A DNA stretch of 17,319 nt from Desulfuromonadales bacterium (GTDB lineage Bacteria; Desulfobacterota; Desulfuromonadia; Geobacterales; Pseudopelobacteraceae): assembly GCA_015688915.1 (NCBI GenBank), contig JAATGX010000116.1:1-17319 (forward strand), written 5' to 3'. Under the pieces are notes generated by a model. It searched no databases. It was not told the origin of the DNA and was given only the letters and a program-made list of their open reading frames with translations. The translations under genes and the position numbers were made by a program. Positions within the stretch are counted from its first letter, which is position 1. Every line of letters starts with the position of its first letter. Positions 7,859 through 14,443 of the stretch are shown one piece after another.

Positions 7859-8572
7859 ATGCACCCGTCCATCGGCAATCAAGGTACTGTGTTGATCGTG
7901 GAAGACGACCGCAATACGGCCGCATTGGTTGCTACGTATCTGGAGCGGGAAGGCTTTTCGACGGTGGTGGTCCATGATGGCGGACAGGCTATCGAAACCG
8001 CCGGTGCGTGCGACCCGGTTTTCGTCATCCTCGACGTCATGCTGCCTAATCTGGACGGCTGGGCGATTTGCCGGGCACTGCGGAGTAGTTCCGAGGTCCC
8101 TGTCCTGATGCTTACGGCGCGGGAAGAGGAGGTCGACCGGGTCGCGGGGCTGGCCATGGGCGCCGATGATTACGTGGTCAAGCCGTTCAGCCCCCGGGAA
8201 CTGGTGGAACGGGTCAAGGCGATCCTACGCCGCAGCAGGCCGGCAGCGCCCGTTGCCGAGGCAGTCCTCTCCTTTGCCGGACTGGAGCTGGATCCCGGGA
8301 AGCACCGGGTAACCCGCGACGGCAGACTCGTTACCCTGACATCGTGGGAATATAAGCTGTTGCATGCCTTGATGCGTTCCCCCGGGAGGGCATTTTCCCG
8401 CGAGGAACTCCTCAACCAGTGCTATCAGAACAGTGAGGCGGTCATCGACCGGGTCATCGACGTTCACATCGGCAAACTCCGCCAGAAAATCGAGGACGAC
8501 CCTTCCCGGCCCCGCTTCATCCTGACGGTGCGCGGCCATGGCTATTCTTTCAGTGACGAGGAAAATAGATGA
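7859..8572 (+). CDS. OmpR/PhoB-family response regulator
   Basis: A 237-aa two-domain regulator. The receiver domain has the acidic pocket E15/D16/D17, phospho-acceptor Asp59 (FVILDVMLP), Thr86 and Lys108 (VKPFSP). A C-terminal winged-helix domain (about 132-232) ends with the typical VRGHGYSF. It should be phosphorylated by the kinase encoded 19 bases downstream and bind promoter DNA as a dimer. The ATG at 7859 has GGAG (7848-7851) at proper spacing, and the gene follows the rhodanese after 29 bases, so the four genes probably share a transcript. Its stop codon lies inside a pair of GATGAxx heptamers (8568-8581). Resembles BaeR/CreB-type regulators in layout; target genes unknown. Confidence 0.93.
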   Translation: MHPSIGNQGTVLIVEDDRNTAALVATYLEREGFSTVVVHDGGQAIETAGACDPVFVILDVMLPNLDGWAICRALRSSSEVPVLMLTAREEEVDRVAGLAMGADDYVVKPFSPRELVERVKAILRRSRPAAPVAEAVLSFAGLELDPGKHRVTRDGRLVTLTSWEYKLLHALMRSPGRAFSREELLNQCYQNSEAVIDRVIDVHIGKLRQKIEDDPSRPRFILTVRGHGYSFSDEENR

Positions 8573-8581
8573 AAGATGAGG
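8568..8581. repeat. Two-copy heptamer overlapping the regulator stop codon
   Basis: GATGAAA (8568-8574) and GATGAGG (8575-8581) are two adjacent 7-nt units of the same type as the longer array at 9660-9706. The TGA stop of the response regulator (8570-8572) is part of the first unit, and the second runs into the GGAGG ribosome-binding site of the kinase gene. Confidence 0.55.
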
Positions 8582-8591
8582 GAGGTGCTCC

Positions 8592-9671
8592 ATGCGACAG
8601 AGGCTGCTCTGGAAGCTGTTAATCGGCCACATCGTCCCGATCTTTGCTATTTTTGCGCTGGCGGTCTGGCAAGCCGTGGATCGGCGGGCAGCGGAGTATT
8701 ACAAAGAACTTGCGGGAACATTCCACATCGCGCCGATTGATGCCCATGCCAGGTTTCTTGAAGCGATCCACAGCTATCTGTTCTGGGGACTATTCGCCGC
8801 GCTCGTCTTCACCCTTTTTTTCACCTACCTTTTGACCACATGGGTCCTGCACCCCCTGTTGCAAATCACCGCCATCACCAAAAAGGTCGCCGACGGCAAC
8901 TATTCCGAGCGCGTCAACACGGTGTCACGCTATGAAGGGGGGCAGCTTGCCGATGCCTTCAACCACATGGCCGAGAACCTGGAAACGATCGAGCGGCTGC
9001 GCAAGAACAAGGTAGCCGATATATCCCACGAGCTGCGCACTCCACTGACCAACCTGCGCGGCTACCTGGCGGGGTTCAGCGACTCGGTCATCCCTCCAAC
9101 CCCGGAACACTTTCGGATGCTCGAACAGGAAGTTCTGCGCCTGGTCAACCTGGTCGACGATCTCCAGCAGTTGGCGAGGGCTGATGCCGCCAAGGCGTTT
9201 CTCGATTGCCGGGAACTTTCCCTCCACGAACTGCTCGGCCAGATCATGGACCTGTACCGGCCGAATTTCCAGGAAAAGGAGATTGATGTGCAATGGCGCC
9301 TTGATCTGGCCAGCGACCTGGTGACGGCAGACCGCGACAAACTGCTGCAAGCGATACGCAACCTGGCCGACAACGCCTGGAAATACACGCCGCGGGGAGG
9401 AAGCGTCACGATCTCGGCGCAGCGTACCGCGCACGGCATACAGATCGTCTTTGCCAACAGCGGCGCCATGATCGCGGAAAAGGATATCCCGTACCTGTTT
9501 GAACGCTATTTCCGTGCGGACCGCTCGCGCTCCCGCGATGCCGGTGGTGCGGGCATCGGGCTGGCCATCGTCAAGGAACTTGTCGAAGCCCACGGCGGCA
9601 CGGTAGGCGCTGAAAGCGATGCGAGCGGAACACGCGTCTGGTTTGTACTTCCAAAAACTGATGAGGGATGA
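8592..9671 (+). CDS. Membrane sensor histidine kinase with HAMP domain
   Basis: A 359-aa kinase. Two membrane segments (about 10-28 and 62-83) flank a periplasmic loop of only about 33 residues. Next come a HAMP linker (about 84-135), a HisKA helix with His146 (ISHELRTPL), and a HATPase domain with N-box Asn261 (NLADNAWKY) and G-box DAGGAGIGLAI at 316-326. It should autophosphorylate at His146 and pass the phosphate to Asp59 of the upstream regulator. The very small sensor loop suggests sensing within the membrane or through a partner protein. GGAGG (8581-8585) precedes the ATG. The last residues (DEG and the stop) are encoded by the heptamer array beginning at 9660, so the repeat sets the C-terminus. 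Confidence 0.93.
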   Translation: MRQRLLWKLLIGHIVPIFAIFALAVWQAVDRRAAEYYKELAGTFHIAPIDAHARFLEAIHSYLFWGLFAALVFTLFFTYLLTTWVLHPLLQITAITKKVADGNYSERVNTVSRYEGGQLADAFNHMAENLETIERLRKNKVADISHELRTPLTNLRGYLAGFSDSVIPPTPEHFRMLEQEVLRLVNLVDDLQQLARADAAKAFLDCRELSLHELLGQIMDLYRPNFQEKEIDVQWRLDLASDLVTADRDKLLQAIRNLADNAWKYTPRGGSVTISAQRTAHGIQIVFANSGAMIAEKDIPYLFERYFRADRSRSRDAGGAGIGLAIVKELVEAHGGTVGAESDASGTRVWFVLPKTDEG

Positions 9672-9706
9672 GGGATGAGAGATGAGAAAAGCTCTCATCC
9701 CTCATC
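9660..9706. repeat. Heptamer array forming a strong hairpin between convergent genes
   Basis: GATGAGG, GATGAGG, GATGAGA, GATGAGA (9660-9687), then AAAG and the inverted units CTCTCAT, CCCTCAT (9692-9705). GATGAGGGATGAGAG at 9667-9681 pairs perfectly over 15 bp with 9692-9706, leaving a 10-nt loop. It lies between two convergent genes and reaches into the 3' end of the kinase gene. The - strand membrane-protein gene ends just beyond, in a similar GATGA context (9715-9726). It could serve as a two-way transcription barrier, although no T-run follows directly. Confidence 0.8.
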
Positions 9707-9714
9707 AAGTCTTT

Positions 9715-10095
9715 TCATCCCCTCATGCGCATCATACCGGAGATGGCGCCGCTGAAAAAGGCAATCAGCCAACAGGTGTAGATACTCAGACTGACGCGAT
9801 GAAAGACACGGTTAACCGCTTCGGCCTTGTTGGCCAGCGAGGCGACCAGCGCCAGCAGGAAGTGAAAAGCCATCCCAACCAACGAGGCGATGCCGGTGAT
9901 GTTGTGCCATTCGGGAGCCTTGCCATAGGCTTGGGCGAACAGGTTCATCTGGTGGGTACCAAGGTAATCGCAGAGGAGGCCGATCCCGAAGATAATCAGG
10001 TGTTTTCGGTGTAACCCCTGTCTTCGGCCACTGAATACTGCCCACGTGTAGAAGACCAGGGCCAGGTTCATCCAGATTACAGCTCGTATCAGCAT
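9715..10095 (-). CDS. Small four-helix membrane protein (HsmA/TIGR03987-like)
   Basis: A 126-aa inner-membrane protein with four hydrophobic segments (about 6-22, 34-50, 68-88, 103-121). It has conserved-looking residues such as FYTWAVFSGRR, HLIIFGIGLLCDYLGT and WHNITGIASLVGMAFH. The pattern fits the small TIGR03987/HsmA-type family of unknown function; this is by eye and moderate. The ATG at 10095 is preceded by AAGGGG (spacing eight) and overlaps the stop of a possible 32-aa leader ORF (10089-10187). The gene converges on the histidine kinase gene and ends within GATGA-type repeat sequence. No enzymatic motif is visible. Confidence 0.72.
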   Translation of the reverse strand: MLIRAVIWMNLALVFYTWAVFSGRRQGLHRKHLIIFGIGLLCDYLGTHQMNLFAQAYGKAPEWHNITGIASLVGMAFHFLLALVASLANKAEAVNRVFHRVSLSIYTCWLIAFFSGAISGMMRMRG

Positions 10096-10187
10096 CTCCT
10101 CATCCCCTTGTCCTCAAAACATATCTGTTCCGGCCTCCTGCACAGGATGGCCGGGAAGAAGATACTCCCGTAAATGTTCTTTTTCAT
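10089..10187 (-). CDS. Possible 32-aa leader ORF upstream of the HsmA-like gene
   Basis: On the - strand a near-perfect Shine-Dalgarno (AAAGGAGGT, complement of about 10192-10200) sits a few bases before an ATG at 10187. The frame encodes MKKNIYGSIFFPAILCRRPE and twelve more residues, ending in a TGA (10089-10091) that overlaps the ATG of the next gene at 10093-10095. The strong ribosome-binding site and stop/start overlap are what a translated leader would show and would couple translation of the membrane protein. The peptide has no recognisable family. It could instead be the start of a lost gene. Confidence 0.4.
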   Translation of the reverse strand: MKKNIYGSIFFPAILCRRPEQICFEDKGMRRC

Positions 10188-10327
10188 GTGAAACCTCCTT
10201 TTTTCTGAATATCAGGTCTGTCTGCGAACTCACCATGGCTTTACCCGCACGACCTGCGCTGCCTTTTCCCTTGGATTATCAATCCCGGTATGATAATTTC
10301 ACTGAACAAAAGAACGGGAGGTTCTAC
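10188..10327. promoter_or_regulatory. Divergent promoter region between the HsmA-like and NrfJ-like genes
   Basis: This spacer separates two divergently transcribed units and must hold promoters for both. It includes the strong - strand ribosome-binding site near 10192-10200. On the + side GGGAGG (10316-10321) precedes the GTG at 10328. TATGAT at 10289-10294 could be a + strand -10 element, with TTGGAT (10271-10276) as a poorly spaced -35 candidate; I regard these as weak. Confidence 0.35.
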
Positions 10328-10732
10328 GTGAAAAAAACCATCTTAACACTTCTTGCCATTGCCATACTCGCTCTTGCAACCGGGTGCCAGGACAAACCCA
10401 AGACTGAAGCGGGGCCTGCACAGCAGGGCCAGATGCCCGCCGCCCCCTCCGGTGGTGACCCCCATGCCGGCATGAAGGCCCAGGAAATTCCCGCAGGCAT
10501 CGGCCACAAGGGCAAGGTGACCCAAACCATGAACTCTGGAGGCTACACCTATGTGGAGACAGCCGACGATAAAGGACAGAAAACATGGTTGGCGCTTCCC
10601 GAAACAAAGGTTGCGGTAGGTGATAAGATTGAATACCCGGATACGCCGGCGCTGATGAACTTCAGCAGCAAGACCCTTAAAAGGACGTTCGAGTCGATAC
10701 ATTTCATTCCGGGCATACGGGTTGAGAAGTAA
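10328..10732 (+). CDS. NrfJ-like predicted lipoprotein
   Basis: A 134-aa protein from GTG 10328, chosen because GGGAGG lies seven bases upstream and the frame then opens with a perfect lipoprotein signal: MKKTILTLLAIAILALATGC. The lipobox cysteine is Cys20. The longer frame from 10235 would bury the signal. After a Pro/Gly/Gln-rich linker (about 25-55, with HAGM), the C-terminal domain carries GKVTQTMNSGGYTYVE and KTWLALPETKVAVGDKIEY. This is the pattern of small periplasmic NrfJ-related/OB-fold proteins found near multiheme cytochromes and nitrite reductases. It probably sits at the inner or outer membrane facing the periplasm. It appears monocistronic, ending at a clear terminator; no cytochrome gene is next to it here. 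Confidence 0.78.
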   Translation: MKKTILTLLAIAILALATGCQDKPKTEAGPAQQGQMPAAPSGGDPHAGMKAQEIPAGIGHKGKVTQTMNSGGYTYVETADDKGQKTWLALPETKVAVGDKIEYPDTPALMNFSSKTLKRTFESIHFIPGIRVEK

Positions 10733-10756
10733 AAAGAGGCCCTGCCAGTTCAGTTG

Positions 10757-10784
10757 AAAATGGGACCCTATGTGGTCCCATTTT
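10757..10784 (+). terminator. Rho-independent terminator
   Basis: An 11-bp perfect stem, AAAATGGGACC (10757-10767) with GGTCCCATTTT (10774-10784), closes a six-base loop and continues into a T-rich run to 10785. It lies 25 bases after the NrfJ-like stop. The A-run on the left arm lets it work on the - strand too, where the Smr gene ends at 10820. Confidence 0.9.
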
Positions 10785-10819
10785 TATTATATGCGCATGA
10801 TGAGTGGTCGGAGTAAAAC

Positions 10820-11524
10820 TCACTCCCGCAAAAAAACCACAAAGGCACCGCCGCCCCCCATCTCACGCGGCGCCGGGGCAAATTCCAGCACGTACGCCTT
10901 TCCGGCATCACGCATCCAGGAGGATACCGCCTGGAGCAGAACTGGCTCACCCGGCGAATTAAGCCCTTTGCCGGTAATGACAAGCACGGCCTTTTCCCCA
11001 TGGACGCGGGCATTATGCAGAAAACGCCGTAAGGCCTCAAGCGCCTCGCCACGGGTCAGGCCATGGAGGTCAAGCTGGCGGTCCACGCGGATGATCCCCT
11101 TCTTCAACTGACGCAGGCGATTGGCGCCGAGCGGCTTGAGTTCGCTCTCCTCGGGAAACCTGTCGCTAAAGGTCACATCCAACTTCAACTGGCCAATCGC
11201 TTGGGCAAAGGCCTCCTGCTCGGCGGGATTGACCTCATCCACCACGGGGGTGGCGGGGGCCGCATGCGCCGGTTTATCCGCCCGTGCCACGGGGCGAACC
11301 GCCGACTGATCCGCGCCCAGCGGCCTGACACCACCCATGGCTTGAAGAAACAGGTCATTGTCAGCTTCATTGCTCGCGGCCGGGGGCGCAACCGTGTCGG
11401 AGGGTTCCGGTTTCCGGGGCGGCGGTGCGGATAAAGGAATAGCCACCGCCTTCAAGGCACTGAAGGGTGTGCTTTTGAATAAGGGCTGTTTCGGAGGATT
11501 CGGTTGTTGTCTCTTTTTTCCCAT
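10820..11524 (-). CDS. Smr-domain protein (MutS2 C-terminal type, stand-alone)
   Basis: A 234-aa protein with a long, low-complexity Pro/Ala-rich N-terminal half (about 1-120, likely disordered) and a C-terminal Smr domain (about 145-234). Key Smr features are DLHGLTRGEAL (152-162, DLHG motif) and VLVITGKGLNS (180-190, the GKG/H-G-G loop equivalent). Stand-alone Smr proteins of the SmrA/SmrB type are nucleases; SmrB cleaves mRNA at collided ribosomes and SmrA nicks DNA. The substrate here cannot be told from sequence. The ATG at 11524 lacks an obvious Shine-Dalgarno. It is separated from the upstream receiver gene by the inverted-repeat element 11549-11656, so may be a separate unit. Confidence 0.88.
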   Translation of the reverse strand: MGKKRQQPNPPKQPLFKSTPFSALKAVAIPLSAPPPRKPEPSDTVAPPAASNEADNDLFLQAMGGVRPLGADQSAVRPVARADKPAHAAPATPVVDEVNPAEQEAFAQAIGQLKLDVTFSDRFPEESELKPLGANRLRQLKKGIIRVDRQLDLHGLTRGEALEALRRFLHNARVHGEKAVLVITGKGLNSPGEPVLLQAVSSWMRDAGKAYVLEFAPAPREMGGGGAFVVFLRE

Positions 11525-11548
11525 CAGATCATTGCCGTGAAAGGTTAT

Positions 11549-11656
11549 GCCGATTCCAGATCAAGGCGCCTACTGCGTTGGCCCGTCCTCGGCCTCTCAA
11601 CGCACTGCCGTACGCCTTCTCCGCCTCAATTCCCGCCGCCTTGATTTGGAACCGGC
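11549..11656. repeat. Inverted-repeat element (about 108 bp)
   Basis: The ends are 20-bp imperfect inverted repeats (11549-11568, GCCGATTCCAGATCAAGGCG; and 11637-11656), differing at two positions. An inner pair TGCGTTG (11574-11580) and CAACGCA (11598-11604) flanks a short loop. The element fills the spacer after the Smr gene start and reaches about 30 bases into the receiver gene, whose last residues (PNQGGGN) and stop it encodes. It looks like a small dispersed palindromic element rather than an insertion sequence: it has no transposase and I see no target-site duplication. Confidence 0.7.
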
Positions 11657-12039
11657 GGGCCGCCGGCCTTTTTTTGCAGGGAACTGAAGATCATGTCCAG
11701 AACCGCCTTCTGGCGCGCCTCGAATTTGTTGAGCACCGCCAGGCAGGTCCCCATGGGACAGAGCTTGTGCAGAAAATCGGCCTCCCGTCCCGAAAGGATC
11801 ACGATCCGGTTCTTGTCCATTCCGGTCTGGGTGGCAAAGCTCAACAGCTTGAGCCCATCCATGGTCGGCATCTCCAGGTCGATCAGCATCAAGTCATAGA
11901 CAGTGGTCTTGATGCACTGCAGGGCGACTATGGGGTTGTTGCAGATATCCACCTGCAAAAGCGGATAGCTGTCCCCGATATAGCCGGCCAGGAAGTCGGT
12001 GAAGGCCGGATAATCGTCAATTAGCAGTATTCTGCCCAT
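11626..12039 (-). CDS. Single-domain response regulator (CheY-like receiver)
   Basis: A 137-aa protein that is only a receiver domain: LLIDDYP gives Asp8/Asp9, the phospho-acceptor is Asp54 (LMLIDLEMP), Ser83 (VILSGRE) replaces Thr, and Lys105 (VLNKFEA) completes the site. ATG 12039 is chosen because the domain begins right there; the 36 residues added by ATG 12147 come from intergenic repeat sequence. No output domain is present, so it should act by protein-protein contact or phosphotransfer. No cognate kinase is adjacent. The C-terminal tail (about 129-137) is supplied by the inverted-repeat element at 11549-11656, suggesting the original end was replaced. Confidence 0.85.
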   Translation of the reverse strand: MGRILLIDDYPAFTDFLAGYIGDSYPLLQVDICNNPIVALQCIKTTVYDLMLIDLEMPTMDGLKLLSFATQTGMDKNRIVILSGREADFLHKLCPMGTCLAVLNKFEARQKAVLDMIFSSLQKKAGGPPVPNQGGGN

Positions 12040-12048
12040 AAGCTTCGT

Positions 12049-12078
12049 ATTATAACCGATTTCTACCCTGCCATGAAA
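12049..12078 (-). promoter_or_regulatory. Candidate promoter for the receiver gene
   Basis: Read on the - strand, a perfect TATAAT -10 (12049-12054) lies only ten bases before the ATG at 12039. TTTCAT (12073-12078) stands 18 bp upstream as a weak -35, inside the first copy of the 37-bp direct repeat. No Shine-Dalgarno is visible, so the transcript could be nearly leaderless. Confidence 0.4.
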
Positions 12079-12177
12079 CAAAAAACCGTCTACTTCACTA
12101 TCCGCTCGAATCCCACTAAGCACCTGTGCACCCACAGATACTGCCATGAAACAAAAAACCGTCTACTTCACTATCCG
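12068..12177. repeat. 37-bp direct repeat pair, 73-bp period
   Basis: A 37-bp sequence beginning CTGCCATGAAACAAAAAACC occurs identically at 12068-12104 and 12141-12177, separated by 36 unrelated bases. The second copy contains the last codons and stop (12163-12165) of the substrate-binding protein gene; the first copy lies in the spacer upstream of the receiver gene. Confidence 0.9.
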
Positions 12178-13140
12178 GGTTGCATTGCCCAGAACCGGGC
12201 CTGGTATGATGATCCCCATTTCACGGGCAACCGGTAAACTGATAACCAGGCCGACCTGCCGTGGAGTGAGGAGCGAGAGATGTTCCACACGGGCACCTTC
12301 CAGAATGCGCGTGACGATCTCGGCCGCCAGATGCCCTTGTTCCTGGGGGTTGATCTCCAGGGAAAGCAGCGCCCCCCGGTCAGCGGCGTTGGGCATGGCA
12401 GCCACAACCGGTATTTTGCGGGCCCTGGCACGGGCAATGATCCGGTCAAACTGCCGGTAGACGACACTGCTTTCGGTAACGGCAATGATCACATCCACCC
12501 TGTCCAGCAGGGAGGTGAGGACACTGTCAACGGAGGTAACCGACAGTACGTTGCCCTCGATAGTACTCATGCCGAGCTGTGCGGCGTATTTTCTGATATC
12601 CTCCGCCTGGCGCTGTGAACCGACTTCACGGGCATTGAGAACGATGCCGATCCGGCGGTAAGGCCCGATGTCCTGAAGCGTTTTAAGCAGGGAGATCATG
12701 GACACCCGTGAACTGACGCCGCAGGTGCCGCTCATGGGAGGCTCGGCGGCGTACATGTCGACAGATACGATCGGCACCCCCTCGATCTCCTTCATGGCCG
12801 CCAGGGAAGCCTGAGCACCGTAGGCAACGATCAGATCGGGGCGGCAGGCCGTTATCTTATGGAATATGGCGGTCCAGGAAAGTGAATCGGGATTGGGGAA
12901 GTGGAGGGAAATCTCGGTGTTGGCCGACGTGTAGCCACGTGCCGCCAACGACTTGATGAAGGCCCGGTGCGCATCGCGATAGCGCGGCTGGTCACTGCTC
13001 ATCACGGCGGCGATGACCTTGGTGGCGCCCCCGTGGCAGCACAGCGGGAACAATGAAAGAAATGCCGTTGTCACGGCAACGACGAGAAAAAGGGCCGGAA
13101 AGACTCTCGGAAGACTGATCGGACTATGAACGCCTTTCAC
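12163..13140 (-). CDS. ABC_sub_bind-type substrate-binding protein
   Basis: A 325-aa protein from the GTG at 13140, which follows the GGAGAG/AGGTGG stretch just upstream; a TTG at 13167 would add nine residues of Gly/Glu-rich sequence. The N-terminus has a signal sequence or anchor (LPRVFPALFLVVAVTTAFLS). The mature part has the two-lobed layout of the ABC_sub_bind/TrpX family (PF04392): ITACRPDLIVAYGAQASLA, GVPIVSVDMYAAEPP, RRIGIVLN, DVIIAVTESSVVY, IPVVAAMPNAADRGALLSLEINPQEQGHLAAEI. Members usually bind small molecules such as aromatic amino acids outside the membrane. It lies about 34 bases after the ATPase gene, but the usual permease is missing. Its 3' end lies in a 37-bp direct repeat. 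Confidence 0.8.
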   Translation of the reverse strand: MKGVHSPISLPRVFPALFLVVAVTTAFLSLFPLCCHGGATKVIAAVMSSDQPRYRDAHRAFIKSLAARGYTSANTEISLHFPNPDSLSWTAIFHKITACRPDLIVAYGAQASLAAMKEIEGVPIVSVDMYAAEPPMSGTCGVSSRVSMISLLKTLQDIGPYRRIGIVLNAREVGSQRQAEDIRKYAAQLGMSTIEGNVLSVTSVDSVLTSLLDRVDVIIAVTESSVVYRQFDRIIARARARKIPVVAAMPNAADRGALLSLEINPQEQGHLAAEIVTRILEGARVEHLSLLTPRQVGLVISLPVAREMGIIIPGPVLGNATRIVK

Positions 13141-13174
13141 TTCCACCTCTCCCTCTCCCGCTCTCAACGAAGCG

Positions 13175-13960
13175 TCAGCCCCCGTGGAGGCCTTTGGTAG
13201 TCGTGCGGATGAAGCGCTGCACGATCAGGTTGCCGCTCTCTCTGATCTCCGCCGGTGTTCCCACCTCGACAATCTCCCCCTGGTGCATCATGGCGATGCG
13301 GTCCGACAGGTAGAGGGCGAAGTTCAGGTCATGGGTCACGATGATTGTGGTGTTGCCGGTCCTCGTCCGAAGGGAGACAATAGTCTCCGCCAGTTCATCG
13401 GTGGTAATCGGATCAAGCTCGGCAGTCGGCTCGTCGTAGAGAACCAGATCCGGTTCCATTGCCAGCGAACGGGCTATGGCCACACGCTTTTTCATACCGC
13501 CCGACAGTTCCGACGTGCGGAGGTGACCCGTCCCTTCCAACCCCACGATCGCCAGCTTTTCGGCAATGATCCCGCGAATGCGCGGTTCGGGGCAGACACG
13601 ATGTTCACGCAACCAGAGCCCCACATTTTCGCCAACGGTCAATGAGTTGAACAGGGCCGACGACTGGAATACCATGCTGCTGCGGTACGATCGGAGCGAC
13701 GGCGCGCCACCGGTAAAGACCGGGTCGCCATTGACGAATACCTGGCCGCTGTCGGGCGTCTCCAGCCGTATGATATGCCGCAACAGGATGCTTTTGCCGG
13801 TGCCGGAGGGACCGATGATGGAGAAGGTTTCCCCGGCCCGGATATCCAGAGTGATATCCTTGAGTACGTGGTGGTCGCCAAACGACTTGTTGAGCTTTTC
13901 GATGCGTACGGAAACACCTTTGGCCGGGCCACTATTATTGCCTTGTAATGCAGTATCCAT
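13175..13960 (-). CDS. ABC transporter ATP-binding protein, MlaF-like
   Basis: A 261-aa ATPase from ATG 13960 (a TTG at 13975 would overlap the previous stop). Motifs: Walker A GPSGTGKS (50-57), Q-loop FQSSALFNSLTVGENV (98-113), signature LSGGMKKR (152-159), Walker B LVLYDEP (172-178) and H-loop in IIVTHD. The FQS-ALF-SLTV-ENV block and LSGGM are typical of MlaF/Ttg2A ATPases, which with MlaE and MlaD move phospholipids between the membranes. Here no MlaE or MlaD gene is next to it; the neighbours are an ABC_sub_bind protein and a small membrane protein. The gene starts 11 bases after the upstream stop. Family firm; transported substrate open. Confidence 0.9.
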   Translation of the reverse strand: MDTALQGNNSGPAKGVSVRIEKLNKSFGDHHVLKDITLDIRAGETFSIIGPSGTGKSILLRHIIRLETPDSGQVFVNGDPVFTGGAPSLRSYRSSMVFQSSALFNSLTVGENVGLWLREHRVCPEPRIRGIIAEKLAIVGLEGTGHLRTSELSGGMKKRVAIARSLAMEPDLVLYDEPTAELDPITTDELAETIVSLRTRTGNTTIIVTHDLNFALYLSDRIAMMHQGEIVEVGTPAEIRESGNLIVQRFIRTTTKGLHGG

Positions 13961-13971
13961 GCCGCACACTC

Positions 13972-14421
13972 TCAAAACAGATATTTTGACCGGTTGGTGA
14001 AGTATACCCGATGACGGTAAATGAAGACAGTCAGCAGGATGATGGCTACTATGACCGAAATGTTGTTGGCAACCAGACCTTGGGAATCGACCCTCTGCCC
14101 CAGCACCTTTTCCAGCTCCGCGTCGGTGATATACCGTAAATTGACGAGGGTATTTACCGCTTCAAAGGTGTTATAACCGATCAGCAGGTACCAGGTCAGT
14201 TGCTGCCGCTTCATCAGCCCCAGAAAAAGATACAGGCAGATCATGCTGTCGATGAACACCAGCGTCTCTGCCACCCTCCCCTGATGGATGGTTCCCAGGA
14301 AGGGAAAAGGATCGCCGAACGTGGACATGGTCAACATGAAAAAGAACAGGTACAAGCCCCCGAGCAGGACCATGGGGAGGGGGCGGCGCTCTTCGCTATC
14401 GTGTTCGATATCTTCTTCCAT
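13972..14421 (-). CDS. Small multi-pass membrane protein, unknown function
   Basis: A 149-aa protein from ATG 14421, selected because a strong AAGGAGAGG lies at proper distance upstream. The N-terminus is acidic and cytoplasmic-looking (MEEDIEHDSEE). Four hydrophobic segments follow at about 15-36, 52-69, 76-96 and 118-138, then a basic tail (YRHRVYFTNRSKYLF) suggesting a cytoplasmic C-terminus. DUF2569-like proteins have a similar size and layout, but I cannot confirm a family. It sits between a 38-aa membrane miniprotein and the MlaF-like ATPase, 11 bases before the latter. It is the only multi-pass protein next to that ATPase, but it lacks any visible ABC permease signature (no EAA-type loop). 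Confidence 0.75.
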   Translation of the reverse strand: MEEDIEHDSEERRPLPMVLLGGLYLFFFMLTMSTFGDPFPFLGTIHQGRVAETLVFIDSMICLYLFLGLMKRQQLTWYLLIGYNTFEAVNTLVNLRYITDAELEKVLGQRVDSQGLVANNISVIVAIILLTVFIYRHRVYFTNRSKYLF

Positions 14422-14443
14422 GGCAACCTCTCCTTGGCAACGG

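Noticed and set aside
12068..12177. Attachment-site (att) direct repeats of an integrated element
   Set aside because: Only 36 bp lie between the copies, with no integrase or tRNA gene, so no integrated element can be present between them.
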